Assembly (NCBI GenBank): GCA_026398735.1
Contig: JAPLSH010000012.1
Span: forward strand, 1 to 63,583
DNA length: 63,583 nucleotides
Origin: Pseudomonadota bacterium
Lineage (GTDB): Bacteria; Pseudomonadota; Gammaproteobacteria; Steroidobacterales; Steroidobacteraceae
Direction of reading: 5' to 3'
Shown: piece after piece, positions 40,300-49,956 of the stretch
Position numbering within the stretch: position 1 is the first letter of the stretch
Layout: each line of letters opens with the position of its first letter
The notes under the pieces: generated by a model
The model's input: the letters and a program-made list of their open reading frames with translations, nothing else
What the model was told of the DNA's origin: nothing
The model's database searches: none
Position numbers and translations under genes: made by a program

Positions 40300-40853
40300 A
40301 CGGCAGACTCTAGAAACCCAGCGTCCACCGGTTTGTTTGCCAATATTTCCTCGCGCGTCAGCCCCAGCAACTCGTGCGGGAACACCAACCAATGCTCGGT
40401 GGCTTGCACGTAATAGTCAGGCACGCGCGTGGTGGTGTTGCGCGCCGGCTTGTAATAAGCCGTAGCCACGCGCACCTGTTCGGGGTAGTTGCGTTTGCAG
40501 CGCTGCTGCAGCGTGGTAATCACCGCATCGATGCTGCGACCTGAATCAAACACATCGTCCACCAGCAGCAACCGGTCCGCGCTGGTCAGTCGTGACACCA
40601 GATAGTCGATGGCATGCACCCGCACGACCGGCGCTTGCTGGTCGATCCCCGTATAGGACGAGGTGCGAATAGCAATGTGATCGGTGGTGATGCCGTGGTA
40701 TTCGAGCACCTCTTGCACGCTGATGCCGATGGGTGCGCCGCCACGCCAAATGGCCACCAGCACTGTGGGCGCAAAGCCGCTGTCGACCACCTGCCGGCCC
40801 AGCATCAGCGAGTCGCGCAGCAGCGACTCGGCGGTGATGAACAGCTTTTGCAT
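40278..40853 (-). CDS. Purine phosphoribosyltransferase family protein
   Basis: 191 residues of the type I phosphoribosyltransferase fold. The PRPP-binding loop is RLLLVDDVFDSGRSIDAV (about 93-110), preceded by the VAIWRGGAPIG loop and followed by the C-terminal hood PHELLGLTREEI. Similar proteins are annotated as hypoxanthine or xanthine phosphoribosyltransferases used in purine salvage. The base specificity cannot be read here. The ATG at 40853 is 36 nt after the upstream lipoprotein gene ends. Confidence 0.88.
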   Translation of the reverse strand: MQKLFITAESLLRDSLMLGRQVVDSGFAPTVLVAIWRGGAPIGISVQEVLEYHGITTDHIAIRTSSYTGIDQQAPVVRVHAIDYLVSRLTSADRLLLVDDVFDSGRSIDAVITTLQQRCKRNYPEQVRVATAYYKPARNTTTRVPDYYVQATEHWLVFPHELLGLTREEILANKPVDAGFLESAVGSCLNA

Positions 40854-40889
40854 CGTACTGACGTGCCGCTTTTGCGGTGCTGACAGCGG

Positions 40890-41294
40890 CTACTTGGTCA
40901 TCACGCTGTTATAGGCTCCACCAGAGCCACCCGGGCCGCTGGGTGTACCGGGAACCTGCTGCAAGCGCTCGACCAAGTCTTTGGAAGTGCGCTGTGCAGC
41001 ATCCATCTGTGCCTGGGTCAGGCAGGTCTCGGTGGCGTTGGTGCGCGAGCCAGTGGGCGTTTCTTTGCGGCAAAAGTACTCGACGCCGTTCTTGACGATC
41101 TTGCGATAGTCCACGCCGCCATTGAGCTTCTTTGCAGGCTTGGCAGCTGCTGCAGCCGCGGGGGCAGCGACCGGCTTTGCAACAGGCCCGGTGGCGGCAG
41201 ATGCGGTTGCGGCAGCGGGTGGGTTGGCAGCGCAGGCGGCAAGCAATGAGGCCGCAGCGACAGGCACTAAAGCACGTGTAATCAATGTAAGCAT
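40890..41294 (-). CDS. Putative lipoprotein of unknown function
   Basis: 134 residues starting MLTLITRALVPVAAASLLAA then C, a type II signal with lipobox LLAAC (Cys at about 21). An Ala/Pro-rich stretch (about 22-55) leads to a conserved-looking module YRKIVKNGVEYFCRKETPTGSR with CLTQAQMD, containing two cysteines that could form a disulfide. A Gly/Pro tail follows. The ATG at 41294 is preferred, as the upstream 14 codons have no signal features. No partner gene shows its role. Confidence 0.65.
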   Translation of the reverse strand: MLTLITRALVPVAAASLLAACAANPPAAATASAATGPVAKPVAAPAAAAAAKPAKKLNGGVDYRKIVKNGVEYFCRKETPTGSRTNATETCLTQAQMDAAQRTSKDLVERLQQVPGTPSGPGGSGGAYNSVMTK

Positions 41295-41342
41295 GAGCGG
41301 CCCCCGATTATTTGTTGTGGTCAGATCATACGGCATAGTGCC

Positions 41343-41870
41343 TCAGCACCATGCGCACCAGTGCCAGGATGGCCTGTACAGGGTAATGACGCGGCCACAG
41401 GCAATGATGCCCAGCCAGCACAGCAGCGACACTGCGCCAAATACTCTGGCGCGCAGCGGTGGCAGCGCTGCCTCTGGTGTGGCATTGGCCAACCGCGCTG
41501 TGGTGGCATAAAACAACGTGACGTTGATGCCAGCTAAGGCCATCAGACACAGTTTGGTTTGGAAGGCGGGGTTATACAGATACTGATCTGGCATGGTCAC
41601 GACGAACATCAAGCCAGAGCAAATACTCAAGCCAAAGCCAGCCAGACCCACCGGAATCAGTCGCTGCATCGAGCTCAATGCCACACCACGAGCCACGCCC
41701 AACAGGCGCAGGTCATACAGCGCAACCGTGCCAAACAGCAGGCACAGACCAGTGAAGTGCACGATCTCGGTAATCGGCCAACCCCAGTACCAGCTCATAA
41801 AGCGCCCAATGCCAACCTGCTGCGCCCACTGCGCAATAGCCGTCGGATTGAAGATTGGATCAGTGCTCAT
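41343..41870 (-). CDS. Inner-membrane protein, DUF6644-like
   Basis: 175 residues with about four to five hydrophobic segments. The arrangement WYWGWPITEIVHFTGLCLLF, GTVALYDLRLLG and YNPAFQTKLCLMALAGINV resembles the DUF6644 family, which shares a body plan with small cytochrome-like integral proteins; the histidine in EIVHFTG is a typical conserved position. The ATG at 41870 overlaps the preceding paralogue stop by one base (TGATG). Function unknown. Confidence 0.7.
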   Translation of the reverse strand: MSTDPIFNPTAIAQWAQQVGIGRFMSWYWGWPITEIVHFTGLCLLFGTVALYDLRLLGVARGVALSSMQRLIPVGLAGFGLSICSGLMFVVTMPDQYLYNPAFQTKLCLMALAGINVTLFYATTARLANATPEAALPPLRARVFGAVSLLCWLGIIACGRVITLYRPSWHWCAWC

Positions 41871-42370
41871 CAACTAACCATCAGCACAGAGTTGGTATAG
41901 AGCAGCAGCTTGCCGCCGGCGACCACGCCCCACCAGAACAGCAAGGCCAGCACCGCAACACGCCGACTGGCCGGCGGCAGGGGCAAGCCCTGCCCCGCAG
42001 CGGCAAAAGCATGGCGCGCCAACCAGCGCATGCACAGCGTTGCAATCACCAGGCAGACAAGCTTGACCACAAACACCGGGTTGGTCAGGGCCTTGGCCGG
42101 ATAGCCCAGCAGCAACCCAAACCCCGACAGCACGGCAAACACCGCGCCGATCTTCATCACAACGAAGAAGCCGGCGAACCGATGCAACGCACTGCTGCGC
42201 GCAAGCCCCAGCACCGCCAGACACACCACCAGCCCGCCACCGACCAACAGCGCCATGCCCCACGCGTGGAAGATGAGCGCGACAAAATAGGGATCTGTCT
42301 CTTCGCGCATCCACACCGATGGGCTGGATTGCTCGATAGCAGTGAAAAGTTGGGTGAAGGACGCATTCAT
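41870..42370 (-). CDS. Inner-membrane protein, DUF6644-like paralogue
   Basis: 166 residues with four to five hydrophobic segments and the same body plan as the next gene: an initial amphipathic WMREETDPYF, LIFHAWGMALLVGGGLVVCL with one His, then NPVFVVKLVCLVIATLCMRW. It is probably an ancient duplicate that forms a heterodimer with its neighbour, given the one-base overlap of the two genes. It is divergent from the G8-domain gene, 138 nt away. Function unknown. Confidence 0.7.
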   Translation of the reverse strand: MNASFTQLFTAIEQSSPSVWMREETDPYFVALIFHAWGMALLVGGGLVVCLAVLGLARSSALHRFAGFFVVMKIGAVFAVLSGFGLLLGYPAKALTNPVFVVKLVCLVIATLCMRWLARHAFAAAGQGLPLPPASRRVAVLALLFWWGVVAGGKLLLYTNSVLMVS

Positions 42371-42508
42371 TAGGCCTTCGATTAGATCACAACCACCTGC
42401 ACCCCACCTACCCGCCGACCGGAGGAGCCGTCGCTATTGACGAGGCACTCGGGCTATCCTCAGCTGTCGGATGACTGTGGGTACTTAAGCCTTTCGGGGG
42501 GATCACAC

Positions 42509-45073
42509 ATGAGCGCTAAAACCAGCTCGCGGCTGCTGTTTTCACGGATTTTTGCAGTGGGTGTTTTGGCTGCGCTGGGTGCTCAGCAAGCCAGCGCGCA
42601 AACCGTCAGCAAATGGTCCGACCCTGCCAGTTGGCCTAACAACAAAGTCCCGGTCGCTGGCGACAAAGTTGAAATCGCAACCGGCAAGGAAGTCATCCTG
42701 GATGTGAGCCCTCCCCCGCTCAACGGCGTGACCATCAACGGCAAGCTCAGCTTTGCCAGCAACGCCGACCTGGAACTGACTACCGAATGGATCATGGTGC
42801 ATGGCGAGCTGGCCATCGGCACCGAAGCTATCCCCCACACGCGCAAGGCCACCATCACCCTGACCGACACCGTCAAGGGCGAGAACATCATGGGTGGCAT
42901 GGGCGACCGCGGCATCATGCTGTCGGGTGGCACGCTGAACCTGCACGGTGACCGAACCCACACCTGGACCAAGCTGGCCGGCACGGCCAACGCAGGCGCC
43001 ACGTCCATTACGGTGCTCAATGCCACCGGCTGGCGTGTGGGTGACGAGATCGTGTTGGCCTCGACCGATTTCGATCCGCGTCAGGCCGAGCGTCGCCACA
43101 TCGCTGCCATCAAAGGCAACACGCTCACACTCGATAAGAAACTGGACTACATGCACTTCGGCAAGATCACCTTCGAAGTGGATGAACGCGGCGAAGTGGG
43201 CTTGCTCACGCGCAACATCAAGGTGCAGGCGTCAGACGATGCGGCACAGTCGTTCTTCGGCGGCCACATCATGGCCATGCCCACCAGCAAGATGTTTGTC
43301 GAGGGTGTTGAGCTCAACCGCATGGGCCAGAACCTAACGCTAGCGCGCTATCCCATTCATTGGCACTTGGTCGGTGACGCACTGGGTCAGTACATCCGCA
43401 ACGCGGCGATTCACGACACGTACAACCGCTGCGTGACTGTGCACGGCACCAACGACCTGCGCGTTGAAAACAACGTCACCTACAACACCGTCGGTCACTG
43501 CTTCTTCATGGAAGACGGCATCGAGCACGGCAATCAGTTTGTGCGCAACCTTGGCATTCAGACCAAGTGCCACACCAGCAAGCCCTGCGACCCCACCAAC
43601 CTTGCCCCGTTCGGCCCGGATGGCGGTACCAACTTCAAGACGACCGGCCAGACGTCTAAAGATGTGCTGATCCCTTCGGACAACACCGCATCCACTTACT
43701 GGATCACCAACCCCAACAACGTTTATCGCGATAACGTTGCTGCGGGTTCAGATGCCATCGGCTTCTGGTATGGCTTGCCGGAACATCCCACTGGCGCATT
43801 CGAAGGCACAGATGCCAGCAAAGCCACTTGGCCGCGTCGCATCCCGCTGCGCGAATTCAAGGGCAATGTCGCACATTCGAACTTCGATGGCTTGATGTCC
43901 GATCGCGGCCCCCGGCCCGATGGACAGTTTCGCACCGGCGGTCATATCGGCCTGGCCAACCCCGCTGACCCGACCAGCCAACAGGTGGTTTCGCTCATTG
44001 AGGACTTCACCAGCTACAAGAACCGCAATGGCGGTTTGTGGGCTCGTGGTGAGATGGACCTGTTCAAGAACCTGAAGATGGCCGACAACGCTATCGGCTA
44101 TACGCACGCGTCGGCCAACTTCGGTCAGTCTGCCTATACGTCACGAGTAATTGACTCGCTGTTCGTCGGCGAAACCGAAAATATCGGCAACCCGAGCACA
44201 GCATCGGAAAAGGCTTATGGCCGTAGTCTGCCGCAGCCGACGCTGGCAGACTTCCCGATTCGTGGCTACGAGTTCTATGACTTGCGTCATGAGTTGGACA
44301 ACGTCACGTTCGTCAACTTCAAGGACAACGCCACCCGCAAGACCGGCGCTGTGTCGTATCTGTTGTTCACCAGCTATGGCATGAGCAGCAACAACACTAT
44401 TCAGCGTGCCAAGTTCGTCAACGCCAAGCCGGTGTACTTCCCGCCTATCGAGCGCAAGTGGGGCAATGATGATGCCGGCAGTGGCAGCTACCGCACTTCG
44501 GTCTTCCATGACCTGGATGGCTCTGTTGGTGGCGTGCCTAATTCGTTCATCGTGATCAACGGTGGCATCGCTGCCGACGAGGCTTGCGAGCTCAAGCCCA
44601 CTTGGAACGCTTTTGTGTGTAAGGGCGATATCGGTCGCATGACGGTTGGCGCTGTCCGCGGCGCCGGCGGTCCTGGCGCCGGTGGCCCTGGTGCTCCTCG
44701 CGCAGCAGGCACACCGCCCGCGCCGCTGCCGCCCGTCACGCTGACACGCAACGGCAAGGACTACACCCTCACCGGTGAGACCAATGTGCGCGCCGGCTCA
44801 GAGTTTAAGGTGAGCACCGACCGGCCCACCTTGGCGCTGAATGTGAAGGAGCTCAACACGGGCTCGTGGGTCATCTTCGAGCTGCCAGGCTTCACTGCTG
44901 CCACAGAAGGCACGGAGCAGAGCAGCATGGACGCACTGCGCAATGCCACCGCCACGTCGTACTACAAGGGCAACGGCGCGCTGTGGGTCAAGCTGGTGTC
45001 TGTCGGTGATGTGCTGGGCAGCGGCTCGGGCAAGGGCCCGGGTGGCGGCGTGACGCTGACGGTGAACCGCTAA
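42509..45073 (+). CDS. Exported G8-domain, right-handed beta-helix protein
   Basis: 854 residues. A signal peptide (about 1-31, ending ASAQ) precedes a G8 domain (about 34-150: SKWSDPASWPNNKVPVAGDKV, IATGKEVILD, GVTINGKLSF, MVHGELAIG). A long region (about 150-690) of parallel beta-helix type follows, with GHIMAMPTSKMFVEGVELNR, PIHWHLVGDALGQYIRN and NRCVTVHGTNDLRVENN. A Gly/Pro-rich linker (about 715-745) leads to a C-terminal beta domain. In animals this architecture (CEMIP/TMEM2) binds or cleaves hyaluronan; the bacterial role is unknown. A GGGGG tract lies before the ATG. Confidence 0.87.
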   Translation: MSAKTSSRLLFSRIFAVGVLAALGAQQASAQTVSKWSDPASWPNNKVPVAGDKVEIATGKEVILDVSPPPLNGVTINGKLSFASNADLELTTEWIMVHGELAIGTEAIPHTRKATITLTDTVKGENIMGGMGDRGIMLSGGTLNLHGDRTHTWTKLAGTANAGATSITVLNATGWRVGDEIVLASTDFDPRQAERRHIAAIKGNTLTLDKKLDYMHFGKITFEVDERGEVGLLTRNIKVQASDDAAQSFFGGHIMAMPTSKMFVEGVELNRMGQNLTLARYPIHWHLVGDALGQYIRNAAIHDTYNRCVTVHGTNDLRVENNVTYNTVGHCFFMEDGIEHGNQFVRNLGIQTKCHTSKPCDPTNLAPFGPDGGTNFKTTGQTSKDVLIPSDNTASTYWITNPNNVYRDNVAAGSDAIGFWYGLPEHPTGAFEGTDASKATWPRRIPLREFKGNVAHSNFDGLMSDRGPRPDGQFRTGGHIGLANPADPTSQQVVSLIEDFTSYKNRNGGLWARGEMDLFKNLKMADNAIGYTHASANFGQSAYTSRVIDSLFVGETENIGNPSTASEKAYGRSLPQPTLADFPIRGYEFYDLRHELDNVTFVNFKDNATRKTGAVSYLLFTSYGMSSNNTIQRAKFVNAKPVYFPPIERKWGNDDAGSGSYRTSVFHDLDGSVGGVPNSFIVINGGIAADEACELKPTWNAFVCKGDIGRMTVGAVRGAGGPGAGGPGAPRAAGTPPAPLPPVTLTRNGKDYTLTGETNVRAGSEFKVSTDRPTLALNVKELNTGSWVIFELPGFTAATEGTEQSSMDALRNATATSYYKGNGALWVKLVSVGDVLGSGSGKGPGGGVTLTVNR

Positions 45074-45083
45074 GCGCAGCGGG

Positions 45084-45476
45084 TTACTTCAGCGTAGACA
45101 AATAAGCGACAACGTCGGCGCGCTGCTGCGCGTCGACGAGCATGCCAGCCATCGGCGTGCCCGGTGCCTTGGCATTGGGGTCCGCCAAGAATTCGTTGAG
45201 CGTCTCGACGCTCCAAATTACACCGTATTTGGTCAGGTTCTCTGTCGGACCCAACAGACTCTTGGTGGTGCCGGCTTTGCGCCCCACTACACCCACAAGC
45301 AACGGCCCCACCTTCGAAGCATCTGGCGCCGTCACGCTATGGCAAGCCGTGCAGCCGTTGGCTGTGAATAGCTCTTTGCCCTTGGCCGCATCGCCTTGAA
45401 CGTCGGCCGAATAGGCGGCAGCAGCGACCAGCAAACTGGTCAGTGCAAACAGGTGAAAGGGTCGGACCGCAAACAT
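45084..45476 (-). CDS. Periplasmic class I cytochrome c
   Basis: 130 residues. Signal peptide MFAVRPFHLFALTSLLVAAA (to about 24) and a single haem site CTACH in LFTANGCTACHSV. The axial Met is in GTPMAGM near residue 110, and the C-terminal helix is DVVAYLSTL. This is the small soluble cytochrome c used as an electron shuttle. ATG 45476 is selected because GGAG stands 10 nt upstream; the longer frame has no signal peptide at its start. Convergent with the G8 gene, 10 nt apart. Confidence 0.9.
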   Translation of the reverse strand: MFAVRPFHLFALTSLLVAAAAYSADVQGDAAKGKELFTANGCTACHSVTAPDASKVGPLLVGVVGRKAGTTKSLLGPTENLTKYGVIWSVETLNEFLADPNAKAPGTPMAGMLVDAQQRADVVAYLSTLK

Positions 45477-45713
45477 CAAAAGTGGGCTCTCCGCAGTCAT
45501 AGGGCAGATACGCTCCGCCAACCCCATAATGATGCCAGCAAATCTGCCGGCAAATTGTTGCCGGATTACCGAATTAGCGGCAATCGCACCCAACATCCAG
45601 CAGGACGTGAAACTGCCAACGTCCTAAGCCGCAAAGAAAAATCCGGTCCGGCATAAATTTTGCTCTCTATGTATCAGGCGGCAAACCTTAGCCACCGTGA
45701 TCTGGAGTTCGGG

Positions 45714-47378
45714 ATGGAACTGAGCGAAGCATTAGCTACAACCCTTGGCCGCCTTAAACAGGCATTGGTCAAGAGTGATGAACGCTTAATCCTAGACCTA
45801 CTGGAAGACAGCGATCTGAAAGAGCTCCTGTCTCAGGAGACGATTGGCTTTGCGCGCATGCGCCGCGAGACTCAGATGTGCAGCTTCCTGTGCACTCTGG
45901 CTGCTGCCAACAACATATCTGCCACTCGCGCCCAACTGTGGCTGGACTGCTACCAGTCCATAAAGCTGCGGCGGCTTGAAAGTTCGCTGCAAGCCCTATC
46001 AGAACGAAACGTGCTTCGAGTGACCGTGGAAGCATTGATGCGCGGTGAGGAGCTCACACCGCAAAAGCTCCAACGCGCGAAAGGCACCAACCAGACATGG
46101 CAGGACTGCCTGGAGCTGTGTGTCGATTTCAACAATATGCCCTGCGCAGTGCGGCTGCTCGAGGCCAAATGCGTGCCGCAGGAGACCCTGTTTTGGGTAC
46201 AGGCACTCAAAGCCCTAGCGCTTCGTGACCAAGCGGACGACACGGTAGTGCTACCCCTACCAATGGACTATGCACTGCTTGCGCGGCTCTATGAGCTCTG
46301 TGGCAAAGGCATCCGCCGACAAATGCTGGGCATTGGAGCAATAGACGAGACCGCTCAGCTAAGTGGATTTCTTGGCGCGCGCGCGTTGGAGCGGGCTCGG
46401 CGATTTGATGAAGCGCTTGAATTACTGCGGCTGAATCCGAAAGGCAGTGATCCATTTACCCTGCATGAAGCTATCGCCCGAAATCTCTGCAAGAAGGGCG
46501 AACTACAAGCCGCCGTTGCGCAGCTAGACGTGCAGATCGCAACCTACATTCAGAGCAAGTCCGGCAGCGAAAACAGCGCAACAGTATCAGCCGCGAAACC
46601 CGCAAAGAAAGACGGCTTCACCGTCGAGGGCGCCTCACTGGCTTTGCAGGATTTGGCACGGACGCTGAACAGGAGCGGCCACAAGATCTTCTTGGTATCC
46701 GGAACCCTGCTGGGCTACCGGCGCGAGGGCAAGCTGCTGGACCACGACAAAGACATCGATGTTGGCGTGATGGGCTGGACAGAACAATTTGAGATCTTTG
46801 ACAGCCTGTGGCGCAGCAACTTGTTCCACCTCACAGCCAAATATCTCAAGGGCATAGACACCTATTACATGTCAGTTGTCCATGTCACCACCAAGATCAC
46901 CATAGACATTTTTCTCTATAAGAAAATGGGTGACAAGATCGTCACGGGCTTGGACTTCCTGTTCGGCCATCGCCAGACCTTCGCCTTCACCCCATTTGCA
47001 CTCAAGCAGGTCAATTTCCTGGGTGTAGACCTTTACGTTCCTGACAACGTCGATTTGAACCTAGAAGAAAACTTTGGCAACTGGCGCGTGCCCGATGCGG
47101 GCTATATCTCGCACCTGGAGTCGCCATCCACTATGGATAAGGGTGGCCTCAACTTCATGGTCACCGCTAGATTGCACGTGCTCAAGGCGCTGCACGAGCG
47201 GCAAACCACACGTCTGCGAAAAGTCATAGACATTATGACCGAACATCGCCACCAGCCTGGCTCAATGGACGCGCAGCTGCTACGGCGTATGGAGCTGCTG
47301 TGCCAGCAACGGGAAGCCCTCTCCAGCATTGCGCTCACTCCTGAAAAATCACCTCTGCGCGAGGTGGCCTGTGCGTGA
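45714..47378 (+). CDS. LicD/fukutin-family phosphotransferase with N-terminal helical domain
   Basis: 554 residues. The LicD-type nucleotidyltransferase-fold core lies at about 310-500, with VSGTLLGYRREGKLLDHDKD (about 329-348) and IDVGV, the invariant G-LLG-R-G-ll-HD-D-D signature, and VPDNVDLNLEENFGNWRVPD as the second motif. This family moves phosphocholine, ribitol phosphate or similar groups from CDP donors to glycans. Residues 1-300 look all-helical and repeat-like and have no recognised domain. ATG 45714 has GGAG at 6 nt; ATG 45669 and TTG 45660 lack one. The next gene overlaps it by 8 nt. Confidence 0.82.
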   Translation: MELSEALATTLGRLKQALVKSDERLILDLLEDSDLKELLSQETIGFARMRRETQMCSFLCTLAAANNISATRAQLWLDCYQSIKLRRLESSLQALSERNVLRVTVEALMRGEELTPQKLQRAKGTNQTWQDCLELCVDFNNMPCAVRLLEAKCVPQETLFWVQALKALALRDQADDTVVLPLPMDYALLARLYELCGKGIRRQMLGIGAIDETAQLSGFLGARALERARRFDEALELLRLNPKGSDPFTLHEAIARNLCKKGELQAAVAQLDVQIATYIQSKSGSENSATVSAAKPAKKDGFTVEGASLALQDLARTLNRSGHKIFLVSGTLLGYRREGKLLDHDKDIDVGVMGWTEQFEIFDSLWRSNLFHLTAKYLKGIDTYYMSVVHVTTKITIDIFLYKKMGDKIVTGLDFLFGHRQTFAFTPFALKQVNFLGVDLYVPDNVDLNLEENFGNWRVPDAGYISHLESPSTMDKGGLNFMVTARLHVLKALHERQTTRLRKVIDIMTEHRHQPGSMDAQLLRRMELLCQQREALSSIALTPEKSPLREVACA

Positions 47379-48714
47379 AATAACCGCAGTGGTGCTGTTG
47401 GCTGGCGGTTCTGGTTCGAGACTGGGCGGTGACCAGCCAAAGCAGTTCATACGCCTCGCCGGCAAGCCCGTCTTGGTTCACACCTATGAGGCCTTGCGCC
47501 GGCAATTGCCCTATGCGCTGTTTGCCATCGTTGCGCCCATTGATGCACTGGCCACCGTCCGGTCCATGATCCCCGCACTGGATCGGAACATCATTGTGTC
47601 TGGCGGCACGAGCCGCCAAGGCTCCACCTTGAAAGGGCTCAAAGCCCTGGCCCCGCACTGCCCCCAGCAGGTATTGATCCACGATGCAGCGCGCCCATTC
47701 ATTGGTGCTCAAATCATCACAGACGTGATCGACGCGCTGGAAAGCAACGAAGCCGTAGATGTGGCGATTGCCACAAACGATACGATCATTGTCGAGCGCG
47801 ACGGCTACATTCAGTCGATCCCCAAGCGCAAGCATATTTTGCGCGGCCAAACGCCCCAAGCCTTCCACTTCAAGACGCTGGTGGATTGCTACGAGCAGAT
47901 CGGCGAGGAACGCCTGCATCAGTTCACCGACGATTGCGGTATTTACCTTGAATGCAATCCGATGGGCAAAATCCGCATCGTTCAGGGCGATGAAGAAAAC
48001 ATCAAAATCACGCACGGACTAGATCTGATTCTTGCCGACGAAATGTTCCGCATGCGGCACTCGTCTGCATCCAAAGAACACCCAGGTATAGATGCACGCG
48101 GCAAGAACGTACTGATCTTTGGCGGCACCGCCGGTATCGGCAAGGCCATGTCAGACATCATGACCAGCGCCGGCGCCCGCGTGATCTCCCGCTCCCGAAG
48201 CAACGGCTGCGATATTTCAAACGAAGAACACGTGCGCACCGCTATAGCAGAGGCCGTCCAGACGCTTGGCTCCCTGGACGTAATCGTCAACTCTGCAGGC
48301 CTACTCAAAGCAGGGCCCCTGATCGACCAGACATCCGAGGACATTGGCGCCCAGATCCTTGTCAACCTGATGGGAGCCGCGTGGATCGCCAAATGGAGCC
48401 ACGAGCCGCTTAAGGCAACCAAGGGGATGCTGCTCAACTTCGCGTCCTCGTCCTACACACGAGGACGTGCGGACCATGTGATCTATGGCGCTACCAAGGC
48501 AGCCATCGTGAACCTGACCCAAGGCCTGAGCGAGGAATGGGCGGCAGACGGAATTCGCGTCAACTGCATCATCCCTGGACGCACCGACACCGAAATGCGC
48601 CGAAGCAATTTCCAGACCGAAGCTCAGGAAACACTCAGCAACCCGTATCAGGTCGCGCTCGGCGCCGCAAAAGCCCTGTCCTCAACAATGAATGGTCAAC
48701 TGGAGCGCGTATAA
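47371..48714 (+). CDS. Bifunctional CDP-ribitol synthase (IspD-like cytidylyltransferase fused to SDR reductase)
   Basis: 447 residues. Residues about 3-235 are an IspD/TarI-type cytidylyltransferase (VLLAGGSGSRLGGDQPKQ, IHDAARPFI, KHILRGQTPQAF). Residues about 243-447 are a short-chain reductase (NVLIFGGTAGIGKAM, NSAG, catalytic YGATK with Y372 and K376, FASSS). The same two-domain order is found in Haemophilus influenzae Acs1/Bcs1, which reduces ribulose 5-phosphate to ribitol 5-phosphate and activates it with CTP. The start is GTG 47371 with GAGG at about 6 nt, inside the previous gene's stop region. Confidence 0.85.
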   Translation: MREITAVVLLAGGSGSRLGGDQPKQFIRLAGKPVLVHTYEALRRQLPYALFAIVAPIDALATVRSMIPALDRNIIVSGGTSRQGSTLKGLKALAPHCPQQVLIHDAARPFIGAQIITDVIDALESNEAVDVAIATNDTIIVERDGYIQSIPKRKHILRGQTPQAFHFKTLVDCYEQIGEERLHQFTDDCGIYLECNPMGKIRIVQGDEENIKITHGLDLILADEMFRMRHSSASKEHPGIDARGKNVLIFGGTAGIGKAMSDIMTSAGARVISRSRSNGCDISNEEHVRTAIAEAVQTLGSLDVIVNSAGLLKAGPLIDQTSEDIGAQILVNLMGAAWIAKWSHEPLKATKGMLLNFASSSYTRGRADHVIYGATKAAIVNLTQGLSEEWAADGIRVNCIIPGRTDTEMRRSNFQTEAQETLSNPYQVALGAAKALSSTMNGQLERV

Positions 48715-48717
48715 GTC

Positions 48718-49956
48718 ATGCCCGCGTCGACGCCAAAAGCACAGCTTAAAACGCTGCGTGCCAAATGGGATCGTGACTACACGGACGTGCCCTGGCTCTC
48801 CAATGAGCTACTGGTTGCTGTAAGTCCAGAGTTCGCAGCCACAGCCTTCGAGTTTATCTTTGAAGGCGTGGAACAGATGCCAACTGTTGAGTTGATCTGG
48901 AGCGCAGATGCCGAAGCAGTTCAAGGCGAGCCACGGGTAGAAGTGACAGCGCTAGCCAATGCGATTGGCATTAATCTAAAACTGCTGAACTTCGACAGTT
49001 CGTTGCTGCAGGGCTTCCGCATCAAGCAGGTTGCACCGATTCGTCAGTCCAACGTTGCCTGCCTGCAGTACGACGGGCAACAAGACAACTGGATGGTTGT
49101 TTACAGCTCACATGAGCGCACGAAAGAGTTGCGCCAGCAGGTGCACCAGCTTCTGGATTCAGAAAGTCATCAAGCATTGCGTCAATTGATAGACACCCTG
49201 CTGAGCCGGGACATCAAAAAAGCTCAACAGCTACTCGACGCTGATCTGCAGTTTAGAAACAAGGCTGAAGCAGAGCCTTGGCTCACCTCCCGCTTTGAGC
49301 TTGACTATGTTTTACACGGCCTCAAGCGCACGTTTCGTTACTGGACAGACGAGGAAAAGCAGCTATACCTACAAGACGCGCTTGACGTGATTAACGCCCT
49401 GCAGCCGCTATCCACAAACACCTGCGTGTTCGGTGGCGCAGCGCTGGGCTTTGTACGTCAGGGCGAGTTGTTGGCACATGACGATGATTTGGATGTGGTC
49501 ATTTGTCTGGATAGAGCCAAGTTTCCGGACATCGGCACTGCGCTTGAGGCCGTGACGAAAACCTTGGTTGCAGCAGGTTTGGAGATCAAAGGCACATTCT
49601 TTAGTCAGCTGTGGGTCGGAACCCGCTCGAACGTGGCCCCTACTCTTGATGTGTTCATCGGTTTGGTTGAAGACGACGGCATCTCCTGCTATCCAATGCC
49701 GCGCCGGGCGCTCTCTATGCAGAAGATGTTCCCTGCGCAGGATCGCCCATTGCATGGCAAATCAATCCCCATGCCCCGCGATATAACGCACTATCTAGAG
49801 GTCGATTACGGACGCAACTGGCAAACACCAGACCCCGGCCATTCCATCGAATGGGATCGCAGCCCTTACGCTGATATCGCAGGCAAGCGAACTTCGCTCC
49901 CCATGTCTACCCGCCGTGAACTCGCCTTCATGCGCCAGCTTGCATGGATAGCATGA
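48718..49956 (+). CDS. Second LicD-family protein with novel N-terminal domain
   Basis: 412 residues. The LicD core lies at about 230-390: VFGGAALGFVRQGELLAHDD (about 237-256) and DLDVVI carry the metal-binding aspartates, and DITHYLEVDYGRNWQTPDPG is the late motif. Residues 1-200 have no recognised domain and differ from those of the first LicD protein, so the two transferases may recognise different acceptors. It lies 3 nt after the CDP-ribitol synthase stop and overlaps the aminotransferase gene by 4 nt. Confidence 0.82.
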   Translation: MPASTPKAQLKTLRAKWDRDYTDVPWLSNELLVAVSPEFAATAFEFIFEGVEQMPTVELIWSADAEAVQGEPRVEVTALANAIGINLKLLNFDSSLLQGFRIKQVAPIRQSNVACLQYDGQQDNWMVVYSSHERTKELRQQVHQLLDSESHQALRQLIDTLLSRDIKKAQQLLDADLQFRNKAEAEPWLTSRFELDYVLHGLKRTFRYWTDEEKQLYLQDALDVINALQPLSTNTCVFGGAALGFVRQGELLAHDDDLDVVICLDRAKFPDIGTALEAVTKTLVAAGLEIKGTFFSQLWVGTRSNVAPTLDVFIGLVEDDGISCYPMPRRALSMQKMFPAQDRPLHGKSIPMPRDITHYLEVDYGRNWQTPDPGHSIEWDRSPYADIAGKRTSLPMSTRRELAFMRQLAWIA

